The notes under the pieces: generated by a model | What the model saw: the letters and a program-made list of their open reading frames with translations, nothing else | Databases searched by the model: none | Told to the model about the DNA's origin: nothing | From: Roridomyces roridus | Lineage: Eukaryota; Basidiomycota; Agaricomycetes; Agaricales; Mycenaceae | Direction of reading: 5' to 3' | Length of the DNA stretch: 64,000 nucleotides | Assembly (NCBI GenBank): GCA_029378245.1 | Contig: JARKIF010000004.1 | Location: 3,570,120 to 3,634,119, forward strand | Shown here: positions 44,746 through 57,194 of the stretch, piece by piece | How positions within the stretch are numbered: the first letter of the stretch is position 1 | Layout: the number at the start of each line of letters is the position of its first letter | Position numbers and translations under genes: made by a program

Positions 44746-45699
44746 TCACCGCTCAACCTCACTCACGCCGTCCTCCCTCCTTTTCAAACGCGCGTAAACA
44801 CCGATCGCGCGCCTCGTCCTCTTCCTCAACGCTTCCTGGGTCGTCGGCGCCTCTCCTTCCTTCTGCGCATTGGTAAATCGAGCTAAGCCAGCTCGCCGCT
44901 GCTCCTCGTACCACTCTTCCTGATACTTGATTTGTTCCTGGATCGCTTCGGCCTCGAGCCTCTCGGACGGAGTCGGGGAGGGTGGGCGTGGTACGTTGAT
45001 CCAGTCAGCGGACATGGCGGTCAAGGATGAAGGCTGACTAGAAGCCACAGTTGTGGTTACCAGTGTGTCCGGCGCGGGAGCGACGACAGGAATCTCACAT
45101 GCGCGTTCCGCGCGCTTGATGGGAGGAAAAGGTGGTGAGACGGCTTCCGGGAGGAAGTTGTACTTCGTCGGATACATCAGTGGTTCTGAAGTAAAATGCG
45201 GCTCACAGCGCGCCGTGATGGAGCCCAGGGGATTCCCACTAAGTCCCAGCCTTGTCAATTCTGCTTCTTGTAGAATTGGAGGACAAACGCACCAGATGCC
45301 ACACCCGACGCCCACTGTCATACACCCACATTCAGCAATTCTCGGTATAGCGTCCAATTGCAGTCGTTGGCGCTCGGTGAAATACTCGGGTGGGAGGAGG
45401 ACCACGGCGGGGGTCACGGCTTCGCCTGACGCATACCACACCCTCCTATCGTGGGTGGGCATAGCACCGGTGTGTATAGTCGTCCCGCACCCCGTATTGC
45501 TCTCCTGGCTTGTATCTGGGGCCGTCGTTGTCGACGTCATCGGGAGAATGCGAGGACCTGACTTTCTGGGCGCTGCGCGGGGATATGGGTAGCTTGAGTC
45601 GATGGGAAGGCGGAGGGGTGCACCGCATGTGAGTGTGAATGTCTCGCCGGCTTTTGCGCGCCGTATGAGAGGCTTGGAACACATGGACTGCCAGTGCAT
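44746..45699 (-). CDS. Orphan protein, 317 aa
   Basis: A single long minus-strand frame. It has a Cys-rich centre (IAECGCMTVGVGCGIWCVCPP, seven Cys-bearing turns that could bind metal or form disulfides). A Pro/Ser stretch follows, then a charged C-terminal helix (ERLEAEAIQEQIKYQEEWYE, then EQRRAGLARFTNAQKEG) likely to be coiled coil, and a basic end. No signal peptide. The true start may be the internal Met of MTSTTTAPDTSQESN instead of MHWQSMCSKP. Length, codon regularity and the amphipathic C-terminus argue for a real gene; I cannot assign a role. Confidence 0.6.
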   Translation of the reverse strand: MHWQSMCSKPLIRRAKAGETFTLTCGAPLRLPIDSSYPYPRAAPRKSGPRILPMTSTTTAPDTSQESNTGCGTTIHTGAMPTHDRRVWYASGEAVTPAVVLLPPEYFTERQRLQLDAIPRIAECGCMTVGVGCGIWCVCPPILQEAELTRLGLSGNPLGSITARCEPHFTSEPLMYPTKYNFLPEAVSPPFPPIKRAERACEIPVVAPAPDTLVTTTVASSQPSSLTAMSADWINVPRPPSPTPSERLEAEAIQEQIKYQEEWYEEQRRAGLARFTNAQKEGEAPTTQEALRKRTRRAIGVYARLKRREDGVSEVER

Positions 45700-46138
45700 G
45701 GTGGGTGAGAATAGAGATCAAAGCAAAGATCAAGTCGGGACTCGGGATTGTTATCGTCACGCGTGACACTCTTGATCTTGACCATTGACCACGAGCAAGC
45801 GGTTCTTTCTCAGTTCGCCGTGTACGGCCTCGAATCGCCTGGCAACTGACTGCATATCTGGAAGTACATCCCGACTCGAGGCCAGACCCGATCGCCTCAG
45901 CTCCGAGACGCCCGCGCCAATCTCTTCGTGCGTCGATATGATTCATCTTATTGCTATTTAGCCGCCAATTCCGTGCGATCCGGGACAACGCGACACCATG
46001 GACTGCCTCAAGTTCTTGGCATTCTTTGCTGTCGGTGTCCAATGTACGCCACTGACAATCATGGCAGTCAGGAGAGTGCCTGGATGCTGTACGTCGCATG
46101 CGCACCCCATTTCCGCTGGAATGGGCGCTTGAATGCTG

Positions 46139-46144
46139 TATAAA
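46139..46144 (+). promoter_or_regulatory. TATA box of the aspartic protease gene
   Basis: TATAAA 52 bases upstream of the ATG at 46191. Confidence 0.55.
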
Positions 46145-46190
46145 CGGTGTCGCTCTTTGTCCTACCGTCGCTTTGCACCCATCTCGAACG

Positions 46191-47964
46191 ATGCTATCCA
46201 TTGCTCTGCTCGCCCTCTCTGTGACGGGTCTTCATCTCTCCCGCACATTTGCGGCGCCCTCCCGACCTGTAGCTCGCGCCCAGGGCAGCGGTATTACTCT
46301 GGAGCCTATCTGGAACACGACTGTCTCCGGAACCGTCGACCATGTCGACCTGCGCGTGCGTACCCTTGACCTAGTGATACCACTTTCCATTCATGCCGCC
46401 TTGCAGTACGCGACAAACATCACCCTCAACGGACACAGTATGGATATCTCTTGCGCTTCGTCTCCATCCTAAGCGCTGCATAGACTTCAGAGTCATGATC
46501 GACACGGGAAGTATCGACCTTTGGTCTGTCCTGTCTCATGACTGCTCGCGCGCCGATGTTGACGTCGACTTGACATGCAGGGTCTCCTTGCCTTCGGATC
46601 TACCTGTCAACGACACGGGCATTCCCGTCGACAACCAATACGCTGCCTCGTTTGTGAATGGAACTATCGCATTTGCAACGTTGGAGATTGGAGGGTATAC
46701 GGTGAACGATCAAGGTGAGCGTTTCAACTGATTAACTTGATAAATTCTCATCGCCATAGCTTTCAACAATGCGAAATCGGTACGAAGTCCATCCTCACCT
46801 GTGATTTGCCTCACATGACGTAGGTCTCATCGGCATTCATACTCGAGCTCGGCCTCGACGGTCTCCTGGGTATATCTCTCGACGGCAACAGCGAGATCGC
46901 CAACACACTCGAACTCGAAGGAGTCGATCCCTCCCTAGGAGAATCATTCCTCCTGCGCGTCTTCGACCAAACACCAGATCAAAACAACTTTATCGGCATC
47001 TCGCTCGCGCGCACTGACGATCTCGAGGGCACCGCCGAGTCGTCTCTCACCATCAACGACGTCGACCCTACATACTCTGCCGTAGAGAATGCGACCGAAA
47101 TCCCTCTCTTCCCAGGAGACAACAGCGATTGGAGTTTCCTCGTCGATAGTATCACGCTGGACGGCGCGGAGATCGCTCTACCCGCCTCGGTAGTCGAGGT
47201 TGCGCCGGAGAACACAGTTGTCTTTCTTCTAGATACTGGCACACCGACGGCAGCCATGTCCCAAGCGCTGCTGGATGCCATCTATTCCAAGATTCCCGGT
47301 GCCGAGTTGAAGACCGTTTCGAGTGCGAACGGGAAAGTTTGGACTGTGCCGTGTAATACGAGCAGCATTCTATCCATCAATGTTGGGTACGTGGCTTTCA
47401 TTTTGAAAGACATCCCTGGATATATAACCCTCATGCATCATCCAGGGCTCAAAAATTCCCCATTCACCCGTTGGACTTGTCCAGCGTCTACATCGACCAA
47501 TCCACGAATCTCCCTGTTTGTCTCACCGCATTCGGCCCAGGCGCCCAAGTCGATCGGTTCGACATCCTCGCGGGGGACTCCTTCATGCGTAACTTTTATT
47601 CCATGTGCGTCTTTCCTCCCTTCCTCCTTTCTTCCTTCATCCTTGGGTCTAGTTCACTGACTATTCTGCGAACAGCTTTAACTTCGGTCCCGGCTCCACG
47701 CATACGACGGGCAAATCCGCGTCAGTGTTGTTACTCTCCCAGACGAACGCGCAAACTGCGGGCCAGGACGCAGTCAAGGTGCGAAATGCGTTGCTAGCCA
47801 ATGTCACTGCTTCAAGTCCGGGTGGTGGTTCGTCCGGATCCGGAACGGGTGCAGGGTCAGGTAAACATTCTGGCGCCGGTCGGATGGCATTGGATTCCAC
47901 TTTCTCGACCGTGTTGATTGGTGCGGCCTTGGTGGTTGGAGGTTTTGTGCGCGTGTTTGTTTAA
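46191..47964 (+). CDS. Secreted pepsin-like aspartic protease (family A1)
   Basis: Seven exons (46191-46355, 46407-46437, 46484-46714, 46760-46779, 46824-47386, 47446-47604, 47676-47964) join in frame to 485 residues. A signal peptide (MLSIALLALSVTGLHLS) is followed by a short pro-region. Both catalytic aspartates are present: Asp72 in MIDTGSIDLW and Asp286 in FLLDTGTPTAAMS. The C-terminus is a Gly/Ser linker followed by a hydrophobic tail (FSTVLIGAALVVGGFVRVFV), as in GPI-anchored or membrane-tethered fungal aspartic proteases (yapsin-like arrangement). It should cleave proteins outside the cell at acidic pH. A broken relative lies 8 kb downstream (55903-56283). Confidence 0.9.
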
Positions 47965-49422
47965 CGATGGCCTTATGGGTTGAGCTTGGCATTGAAAGAG
48001 AGAATCGAGCTCAAGCTTGCCGAGGGCGTATCTACCCCGGAAACTGTCGATATTTCTCGAGCCACGGTGTTCAGGCGTAAGTACGGGGAAATACATACGG
48101 GTGTGCTTCGGTCGATGAGTGATGAAAGGACCTTAATTATTATTGCCGGTGTGCTGGTTGTGCTATACTTACCCTGCGCTGCAACATCTGCGTACGGGAG
48201 TGTTGACACCAGAAGCAGAAATATTCAAGCCCAGAAACCGCAATCTTGCCGTGGAACAAAACAGAGCTGGGCGAATTGGGCCTATGCCTATTAGCATTTG
48301 CACCGCGGAAGCGACTCGACTCGCAAGTTGCTCACTAGCGGTCTGACTGGGGAAACTACGCAGGACTGATGACGGTTGTCTCGCCACAGTTCACAGTTCA
48401 CACTCACAAGTGCTCAGTATTTGAGGTATCAGGCCTCAGGTTCGAAAAGGAATGACCTACATGGAAGATAGATCTATGAGCGGTCGCCGTTCGATTCGGG
48501 ATTGACTCCGTATTATATGTGACTGACCTCCCAGCCACCTTAGGTGTTTTGAGTAATTGGTAAAGGAATACGGGCACAAACAATAAGCTGGAGAGGTCTG
48601 GGGAGTAGCCTGGGTTCAGACGAGTCGGAGGACACCAAAACCACCCGATTCCGTCAAGAGTCGGTGACATGGGAAATATTTTGCCAAGGCGAGTCTAAAA
48701 ATGGGAAAGACGGCTGAGCCAGCCACCTGTGGAACTGAGCAGGATGGAGGAGAGAGATAAAGACAGCGGATGTTCAGGGGATAGCCCGAGGTCTGCCGAG
48801 TATAATGAGTACAAGAAGTCGCCAATTGGTGCGGTCGTCGTCGAGAACGAGGTGGTGCAGTGCAAGCGATGAGCCAAAATAAGAAAACACGTGTTTCGGA
48901 TGCCCGCCCCGGCTGTGACAGGCACAGCAACCTGCCAACGTCATGGATCGGGACGAAATTCGGCCTCAGACAGCACATCGACCACCTTTCCACTATGCCA
49001 CAACAGCCGGGTAATATTCCTGCTCCAAAGCCTTGTTTGAGGCAAGTGGCTGGACAGCTAGGCCGGCCGGTTAGCCAGTCTCCGATAATAGTTGCTGAAT
49101 GCTTAACTTTTTTCATACTGTTTGGGGAAATTGGCGGATAGATCGTATGTCAATGTAATTGTACTTGGACTTCGAAGATTTGAGTTGATACCTTAGTCGG
49201 CATTTCTACTAATACAAATCCATCCATTTTACCAGTCCACAGACCTAGCTAGATATAGGCAACCCGGTGTCAGCAGTCGCAGTGCGATTCGGATCCAGGA
49301 GTGCGTCCGGGAGTTGAGATAAGACACGGATAACAGGACCACCGGATAACAGGACCACCGGGATTCTGGTGATGGCGGTGATGTGCCGATCGGCATGTCA
49401 GCGATATATTCATATCCATCAA
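47965..49422. other. Intergenic region without recognised gene
   Basis: One T-arm-like motif (GCCGTTCGATTCGGG, 48486-48500) and an 18-bp duplication (ACAGGACCACCGG...) at ~49333-49360. No gene supported. Confidence 0.4.
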
Positions 49423-49890
49423 ATGATCGATGATCACACTCCTGTCTCTGCTCCTATCTCTGCCCTCCAACCTCTCACCCAGCATAACCCATCCCGTACT
49501 CCAGTACCGCCTGCGCGTGTGAGGCCCCCGCTGTCGCCCTTGACGCCACGCAAACGCCACACGTCGCCCATATTAGCCGGGCCGATGGGTCTGAGTCTCG
49601 AGATCGTGCACGGTGCGTGCCCTTCTTCCCTCGTGAACTGACCTCGCCCTTTTTTGCCAGTCTTTGTGCTCGGAACCTGGCCCACGCCTCTTCCCACCTT
49701 CCAGCCTCTCATGATCATTTCCCGCTTCGGCAGTCACCTCGCCGCCCCATGCACGCCCACATTCACACTCACGCCTATCATGATCCCGCCGCACACCGCT
49801 CCCTGGGTACACTCCTCTCCTTACACCACCGCCCTCCTCGCACGCCCTGCAACACCGCATATCCTCCACCTTCCCGCACGCCGCCCGTAG
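49423..49890 (+). CDS. Possible small Pro-rich protein (139 aa)
   Basis: Two exons (49423-49612, 49661-49890) join in phase across a 48-nt intron (GTGCGT...TTGCCAG). The product starts MIDDHTPVSAPISALQPLTQ. It contains a Pro/Arg stretch and then MGLSLEIVHVFVLGTWPTPL and PLMIISRFGSHLAAPC. No domain is recognised. The good splice sites favour a gene; the low complexity leaves real doubt. Confidence 0.4.
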
Positions 49891-51032
49891 TCTGTAGAGT
49901 ACCGCTTTTGTCATGAGCCACTGGCCCTAAGTACCGTCCTATTGTATGTACCGTTGTATGTGGCATATGTGTGGCTTCCAATATTGTCCACGCTACTTGA
50001 GAAAGGCGGGCAGTCGTGAATTGTACTCAGGGATGTTGGCCGTGATGATAGCTGCTTCGGCAGATCACCGCGGCACAGCCATCACAAATCCGGTGGTCCT
50101 GTTATCTCAACTCCCGAACTTTGTGGGATCCAGCAAGTATGTGAGTGCTGTTTCGTTCGATTCGAACCCGGGGGGTTCAGATGGAGCTCCAATTCTCTTC
50201 TTTCTACTTTCGTGCCAACATCCATGACGAGTCGTTCTTTTTTGTCATGATTTTATGGCTAGTATCGTGTTGAGTTCCTGCCAATTGTTTGGTAGTTTCT
50301 TGACAATTTTACTCTGCAGTTGAACCACTAGGAGACCCGGCAGCACGCGGCGTGCATCAGCTTACAGTGTCATCAAGCTTGTTTTCGTTAAACGAGGTTG
50401 GAGCTCCCCGTTCGACTCGGGGCCGGGTTATGCGTTGGGAACTTGGATTCATATTTTTGATTTTATCACTCGCCTGGTAGATGAAGACCTGTGTATTGGT
50501 TCGCAACTGGAATCAACTACCGACTCGGGCTCAGCGTGTGATTCAATTCTGAGCCTTCTTCCCCTTTGTCCCGTGTCTAGATCTTCTGCGGAAACGGATT
50601 TCCGTCGCAGCGTACTGTCTACTGGCTCGATCGATTCAATTGTGTCGATCCAAGGTGGACCTTGATATCGCTTCACCGTTGTTCGTCTTCCAGAAAGTTC
50701 CAGTGTGTTCTCGCGTGAGCCACGGATCAGCTTCAGCGATCATGTAGGCGAATCCCATCCTCGAGGCGGAAGCCAAGGCACGAATGATGACATTAATCGA
50801 ATTTGAGCCTCCAAGACCAAAAGAGACATGCAATTGCAGTCAATGGAAATACTACACCACATACAGGACCATTACATAGGTATATTCTATAAAAGCACAA
50901 CAATTTTTGGGTTGGGTGATTCGAGGAAAGATACGTCTGTAGAAGGGAGTATAAATTTTACGAACAGCAAGGGAATCGATAGCGAGAGAGAAGAAAGAGA
51001 TCCCAGAAAAGAAATACGAAAATACGAAATAA
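49891..51032. other. Intergenic region with two T-arm-like motifs
   Basis: TTCGTTCGATTCGAA at 50152-50166 and CCCGTTCGACTCGGGG at 50407-50422, the latter followed by T5 at 50454-50458. No gene supported. Confidence 0.45.
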
Positions 51033-54000
51033 TCATCCCGGCCGGGTAGGTGTAGGTCGATAGCGTCTCTGCCCTCGTCGCTGAGACCGTTCGCGCTGCT
51101 GCGCACCACCACCGCTGCCACCAAAGTTGGACGGCATCGAAGACGGGCCTAGACCACCAAAATGGGCCGTCCCACGTCCAAGACCTGATCCACCAGCACT
51201 CGACTGCGCGTCACGGAGAGCTTTGGGCGCGCTTGGCGGCATGCGCTGCGTGAATTGGTGAGAACGCGGCTGCGTCGGTGGGGCAGGAGGAGTAGAGGAG
51301 GGTCGATCAGCGGCAAGTGGTGGTATCCGTCTGATCACACGAGCAGAGGGCGGTGGCGGCGGTGGAGAGGTCGAATCGGGAATCTCACCCTCTTCTTGGT
51401 CGGGGGTAGATGGTTTCGAAGGAGGCGGAGGTCGTGAGACGTCCGCACCTGGAGAAGAAGGACCGACAAGTGACTTTGACACCAGCTCGGGCTTGACGAC
51501 ACCGTTGCTTGTAAACGTCGGCGAGACGTAGCGCAGTTCTTTGGGTGACTGTAGAACCGGCTTGGGGGTCGCAGGCTTGACGGCTGACGAAGGAGGCTTA
51601 TGTACTCCATTCGTCATGACGAGTGGTGTCGGCTCGCGCTTGATGCCATTCGCAAGACCAGGAGAGGGTGTACGCGACTCGGCGTTGCTGGATACCGTCA
51701 GAGGTGAAAGCCGCCCATGGCCAGCGAACGAGCTCATCGCAAGCGAGGTCTTGCTCTTCGGCTGCGGCTCGTCGACGACCATCTTCCCAGCTTCCTCCGC
51801 CACGCTCCCGCCCGCCGCAGCAGCACCGTCAGCATCACCCATCGTGACATCCACGGGAGGCGGTCTATCCCCAGACTCCCCAGCACGCGCCATCATCCCC
51901 AGATCGTCCAAATACCGTGCAAGGCGGTCCTGCTGGGCAGACATGACGACATTCTCTTTATCGTGATCCGGCCCGTCCTTCTTCTCCTTCTCCAATTCGA
52001 CGGGGACGGGGACGGGCACGGGCTCAGACAGCCCCTCCGGCACACGCTCTACACGCTCCCGCTCCTCGACAGCCCTGCGTTCCTCCTCGAGCTGCTTCTC
52101 CACCTCACGCTGCTTCCGTCTGCGAGCCGTCCACTCCTTTAACGAGATCGTCGCAGGCGCAGGTATCTCTGGCGAGCGAGTCGCATCAGAGGGGGCGGGA
52201 GAGGGTAATCGAGCGAGGTCACTCCGCGCTGACAAAGTCTCGGGTGCCACGTCAGGAGGTGCAGCGACGACGGGAGACGCATCGTCTGGAAGGTCCGCTC
52301 GTACAACTTCAGGAGTCATCGCTACGTCATCCTCCGAGTCTGGGGCAGGACTAGGACTCTCAGGAGAAGGTCGGTATGGCTCCTCCGTAGCGACGTCCAT
52401 GATCGAGAGTAAGGGGTCGTCTGGAGACTCGTCGGGCTCCACGATACGCACAGGCGGTGAAAGGTCCTCAGGCACCTCCACCGTCACAGCCGGTGGCGGA
52501 GGGCGTTGCGTCAATCCACCCTCTACGCGAAGCACATCGACATCAGAAGGTCGAGGACCGGTCTCTGTAACCCAAGTCCTCCGAATATCCGTGCCTGGCT
52601 GCGGCGAAACGAGGCTTAGGCCTGCGAAACGTGTTGTAGGCGACGTGTCCACCAAGGGCGTGTCCACTGAGAGCGAAGGTAGGGAGGGAGGGGGTAGTGG
52701 AGATGAGGAGCTGGTAGCGAATCGCGTTGGAGGCGACGTATCCACCGAGAGCGGGGGTAGGGAGGCAGGGTGCAGTGGAGATGAAGAGCTAGTAGCGCTC
52801 GAAGATGCTGTAGAAACGAATCAGATAGACGCTCGGCATTTGCGCCACAAATTGACTCACCAGCGCCTAGGCTCTCGAGGTCGACGTCCATGGCCCTCTC
52901 CTTCCCCTTGACCACCTTCGGAGAAACGGGAGACGTGATAGCAGCAGCAGCTTGGGCCGATTCCCCTCCCGGGCGCCACCGTTTACGCATCTTTGGTGGG
53001 CATATAGATTCACGCGCAGGAGGCTCGGGAGGCTTTGGCTGCTCGCGCTGACGATGCCGTGGATGCTGTTGTGGACGGTGACGATCTGCAGGTGAATGTG
53101 CTTAACGGGATATAAGTGAGGTTATGAGGGAAGGAAGCGAAATACTTACTGTCATCGCCTACAACGTCTATCTCGACATCCTCCTCCTCCTCGCCATCCC
53201 ATCTTCGGCTTCCACCACTGGCACAAGCGGCCGCAGCTACCGTTACTCCAGGCTCGACGTCCCAGCCTCCACGCCTCTCCACAACTCGATAATCCTTCTC
53301 CTTCTCCCGCTCCCGCTCCCTCTCACCCTCGCTCTTCCCGTCACCAGCATACCCCCAGGCCTCCTCTTCCCCCTGCGAGGCAAGCTCGACACCGCCCCAC
53401 CCTCCTCCGCCATAAACACGCTCTACGGTCCGTATACCTCGCTCTGCGCCCCCAACGAGCGGACCCCACCGCTGCATCGTCTCACGATCAGGACTGGGCG
53501 GTGGGACTCCAGGACCTGCAAGTCGTCGTGGCTTGACGGATTTGACGTGTATTGGTCGTGGTGGATTCGGGCGCGGTAAACCGTCGCCCTCGATGTCAAT
53601 CTCCATCTCGACGTCGTCGGGATGTGGGTAACGGTAACGAGGCGCGAGGCTGGGTGGAGGAGGGAAGACAGCGCGTTCCATGGCACGGATGACGCAGTCT
53701 TTCTCTGCGGGGTCATCGTCCCGAGGTCGTTCGGGGGGATGTAGAGCTGATGTCGATAATGCAGGCGAGGCTCCAGGTACAGCGCAGGCACAGTCTGCAC
53801 CGCCGAGAGCGTGTAGGATATCTGCGAGCTGGGCGAGAAGTCGCCGTTGGGATGGTGTCGGTGCAAGAGGAATTCTGGAGGGTGACATCAGCTTCCGAGG
53901 AAATATTAAAGGATGCCACGACTCACCCGTCGGTATCTCTAGCAACCTCGCCCACCCTATGAACGGCGTTCCCGTCGTCCCACTCCCAGCCGACAACAAT

Positions 54001-55110
54001 CTCCTCCCCGGCCTTCAATTCCCTCGTCGCAAATATCCCAAAATGCGTTTCTGCTTTCGATTTGTCTCCACAAACAAACGCCCTAACCTCCGCATTGGGC
54101 CAGCAACCACTGCGTACCCAACGCGCACGCCCACCGACTCCACGTGCGTCGAGACAAACATCGAGGGGAGGCCCAACGAGATGGACGAATCGTTGCGGTG
54201 CCCCGAGATGAGCGTATTTGTTTAATGGGTCACGCAAGTACGCAGAGCTTGGAGTTATGCGTGCCGGATATGCAGCGAGGAAGGTGGAGGGTGGAGCGGC
54301 GTGTGAAGTGTGAAGTGCATAGCTCGGTGCAAGAGGAGTATGAGGTGGTGGTGGAACGGGGTGAAGTGATGTAGGATGGGCTGTCGGTAGGGTGGCTTGG
54401 AAGACGAAAGGCGTGTGCCCACCCAAGCTAGGCGTCGCTGGCGAGGCAGAAAATGCAGAGACACCGCGCCAATGAGAGGCATAGGCACGCAGCCGTTGTT
54501 GGGTATCGGAATGAGGAACTTGGTCGTCGTCGATGGGAACGTATTGCGTTCTTTCGTCCTCGAGTGGATCGTCGTCAAGTGGGGGTATTTGACCTGGACC
54601 ACTAACACTCGCCCTCCTCGCCGTCTTCCCTCCAACACAAACCCAGCACACCCACTCCTCCGGCACCTTGCCCTCCAATATGCCAAAACAAGCAGCATGA
54701 CACCACCGCCCGCATAAATCGCAGGCAATGGAGAACCCGTCGTCGACCGACGATCCACATTTGCAGCGGATTTCCGAGTCGTCGACTTCCGCAGGCCCTT
54801 TAGACCTCATCCCTCCCCCTGTCCCGTACCCCAGCTTGCGTTTCTGCGGCACCGTCGATGACGCAAGGCTTCCTCGCCCATGCCCGCCCTCCTGGGCCCC
54901 ACTCCTGCTGGACCCCTCTCCCTTGTCCTTCTGCGTGTCTTGTCGATATCCAGCGCTACCAAGGAGGCTTCTGCGCTGCGCGAGCGGGGGAGGCGGAAGG
55001 AGGCCGTGGTTTGTACTTGGATTGTGGGGATGCATGTCCCATCGGGGCGCTCGGGTCGCTGTGAGATACAGTGAGTGACAAAACGGAGTATGAGGATGGT
55101 AGACGGACAT
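51033..55110 (-). CDS. Set3/MLL5-like PHD finger and SET domain protein
   Basis: Four exons (55110-53927, 53874-53150, 53085-52861, 52807-51033) join in frame to 1,302 residues. A PHD finger (residues ~114-158) shows the C4HC3 ligands: RCKC, CDLC, WCHAAC, WVCWVC. A SET domain follows at ~285-395 (APQRFVHLVGPPLDVCLDAR, GIFATRELKAGEEIVVGWEW). The usual SET 'N-H-S-C-x-P-N' reads R-S-G-C-W-P-N, so the catalytic Asn-His is missing. This is the pattern of the Set3/MLL5 class, which lacks robust methyltransferase activity and acts as a scaffold in a histone deacetylase complex. The C-terminal ~800 residues are Pro/Ser/Glu-rich and probably disordered, with a basic helix SLKEWTARRRKQREVEKQLE and an Arg/Gly-rich end. 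Nuclear. Long for the family but free of breaks. Confidence 0.85.
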
Positions 55111-55902
55111 GTATGCAGCAGCGTAGAAAGTATTTGTCTGCGTAGGCTGTCAGTATCAAAAGGACGACGATAAAGGAGGGGCGACGCACTGGTATCTGTA
55201 TCACAAAATCGGTCCAAAATCGTCTCAAAGCCCGCTATAGCAGGCGTATGCGTGGTATATATGCTGAAAGGCTGGTGGATGAGGGCTGATTGAGCTCGGA
55301 TGCAAGGAGAGTGGGCGCCGATGCTCTAACCCGTGCAGTGACCCTATGTGGACCAAGTAGTCGCTCCGACGGCTCGGTGGCAGTGGTTATGAGGGCCTAG
55401 ACGACGAAAAAGAGTGAGCGCCCGTCGAAAAAGAGACGAGAGAGCCCGTAGCTACCAACGACGTACCCGATGTCGGTCCTCTATCCTATGGCCTCGGGAT
55501 GGCACCCAAGTCACTCCGAGCGGGTTTTGATGGGTCGAGTAGACGAGGAGGATGGTCAGCAGTGCCTGAGAGACGTCCGGAGGGTGTGAGAGGAGGGAAA
55601 GCCCTTGAATGGATGAGGGTCTTTGGGAAGAGGTTTGGTAGCATTTGGTCGCTTACCAATCTGGATGGCGCATCAATTTACTCTCGCTTTCGGCTCTTCT
55701 GCTTCATGACTGCGTGTCCGCAAACCTTGGCAATGGCCTCCGTCTTCCCTTTCTCGGATATCGCTTGCTAATCCTCAAGGCTTCACTGATAGCCGAGAAC
55801 TTTCTACGGTCTTCAAAAGTATCTCGCTGTCACTTCGCGACCCTGGCTACAAATCTCGTGTAGAAACACCCAGTATCCGACAAAAAGACGTTCTCCTCAG
55901 CA
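55111..55902. other. Promoter side of the Set3-like gene; no other gene seen
   Basis: Short frames only. A small upstream exon of the Set3-like gene cannot be excluded (possible acceptor near 55145). Confidence 0.35.
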
Positions 55903-56283
55903 ATGGACTCCTCTCTTCATCGTTCTCTGGATCTATCCATCCCGACGAGAATCCTGCCTTCTCCGCATCTTAAATGGCAAATACCAGAGCAGCAAGACAA
56001 CTTTATTGACATCCCGCTTGCAAGCCCAGAGTCTATCGAGGGCTCTCACCGTCAAGGACGTCTGCAGTAGCCAATTCCACCGAAATCCCTCTCTTGTCTG
56101 GAGACAAGCTTGAGTCAGTGGGGTTTCCTCGTCGACAGTAATCAAGGTTGTCTTCCTCCTTCATACGCGCACCCATGGACGACATCTCATCCAGAATCTC
56201 CACCGCCGAGTTGATGACCGTGTCGAATAAAGTTGGACGCCGCCGTGCCACACGAGCAGCATTCTATCCGTTAATGTTGGGTG
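55903..56283 (+). pseudogene. Aspartic protease fragment
   Basis: This region aligns with residues ~160-336 of the intact protease at 46191-47964. DNFIDIPLASPESIEG corresponds to NNFIGISLARTDDLEG. A frame-broken copy of the SAVENATEIPLFPGD segment follows. Then VFLLHTRTH replaces VVFLLDTGT, and TSSILSVNVG matches TSSILSINVG. The second catalytic Asp is changed to His, at least two frameshifts and one stop are present, and both ends of the gene are missing. It is therefore a dead partial duplicate on the same strand as its relative. Confidence 0.78.
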
Positions 56284-56407
56284 CGTGGCGGCGGCTTCAT
56301 TCTCGCAGAATCTACCTATCTAAATGAAGATCCAGACCCCGAAAAATCCCCCAGTCACCCGTGTATCTCTCTTGTCTTCAATTTTCAGCGACTCAGAGCA
56401 CTCTTCA

Positions 56408-57194
56408 ATGGAACGGCTGAAATGTGTTATCGTCGGAGATGGAGGCGTCGGAAAAGTACTTGGCTTCTGCATCACCGCTGCCTATGGGTCACTTATCCGG
56501 ACATTCTCGCCTGCGCCGCACAGTCCAGCGTCATCTTTGCATACACTACTCATTCACCGGACACCCATGCACTCCCAACCGTGCGTGTCCCAGAACCTTT
56601 CACACAACTTTCATCGTTCATCTCCCCGCACACCAGGTGTATCAATGCGATCCAGTCGAAGTGCTGCATCATAGTGAGACTTACACACACTCGAATTATT
56701 CGATACAGTGTGTGCGTCTCCTCTTTCTGCTGATTCACTGACTATCATCCTAGGTGACGACGGTCATTACGACCGACTGCGGCCCCTGTCCTACGCCAGC
56801 ACGGACGTCTTTCTTGTGTGCTTTAAAATAACATCTCTCACCTCGTTCTCCAACGTCAAGCAGAATTGGCTTCCCGAGCTGAAGCATTTCTCGCCCCTGG
56901 TGCCTTGGATACTCGTCGGTTTGCAGGTTGATTTGCTGCGCGGCGATTCGGAGTCTAGGAACGGTGTGAACAAAGCTCAGGGCACGAAGCTCGCGGAAGA
57001 GCTGGGCGCTGTGAGTACCTCGAGTGTTCGGCTATGACGAGAGAGGGCTGAGCTTTTCGAGCAGGTCAGTCGTGTGATGTTAGTCTCAAATGTTCTCACA
57101 ACGTGGAGGGATATAGGTGATCTCGACGGCGGTAACCTTCGCGAGGGGCAAGACCGGAACCGTGCGAGGGAGGAAGAAGTGCGTCGTTGGATAA
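56408..57194 (+). pseudogene. Rho-family small GTPase relic
   Basis: The P-loop is intact (MERLKCVIVGDGGVGK), then SSVIFAYTTHSPDTHALPTV, the switch I region with its Thr. The switch II DTAGQ is lost (IQCDDGHYDRLRPLSY). YASTDVFLVCFKITSLTSFS and ILVGLQVDLL follow. Near 57015 the bases GCTGTGAGTACCTCGAGTGT look like the Rho 'AVKYLEC' stretch with one base deleted. A second one-base shift sits between TREG and ELFEQ. The end VRGRKKCVVG resembles a polybasic CaaX tail with Gly in the last position. The first three introns have normal borders. Two frameshifts and the lost G3 box argue for a pseudogene. It begins directly after the aspartic protease fragment. Confidence 0.72.

Noticed and set aside
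48616..49116. 166-codon minus-strand frame
   Set aside because: Cys/Pro/Ser-rich with no family resemblance, no splice context, and an overlapping plus-strand frame of similar quality. Looks like chance in GC-balanced DNA.
51255..52911. Several 60-170-codon plus-strand frames
   Set aside because: They lie antisense to the Set3-like gene and mirror its Pro/Ser/Arg-rich codons.
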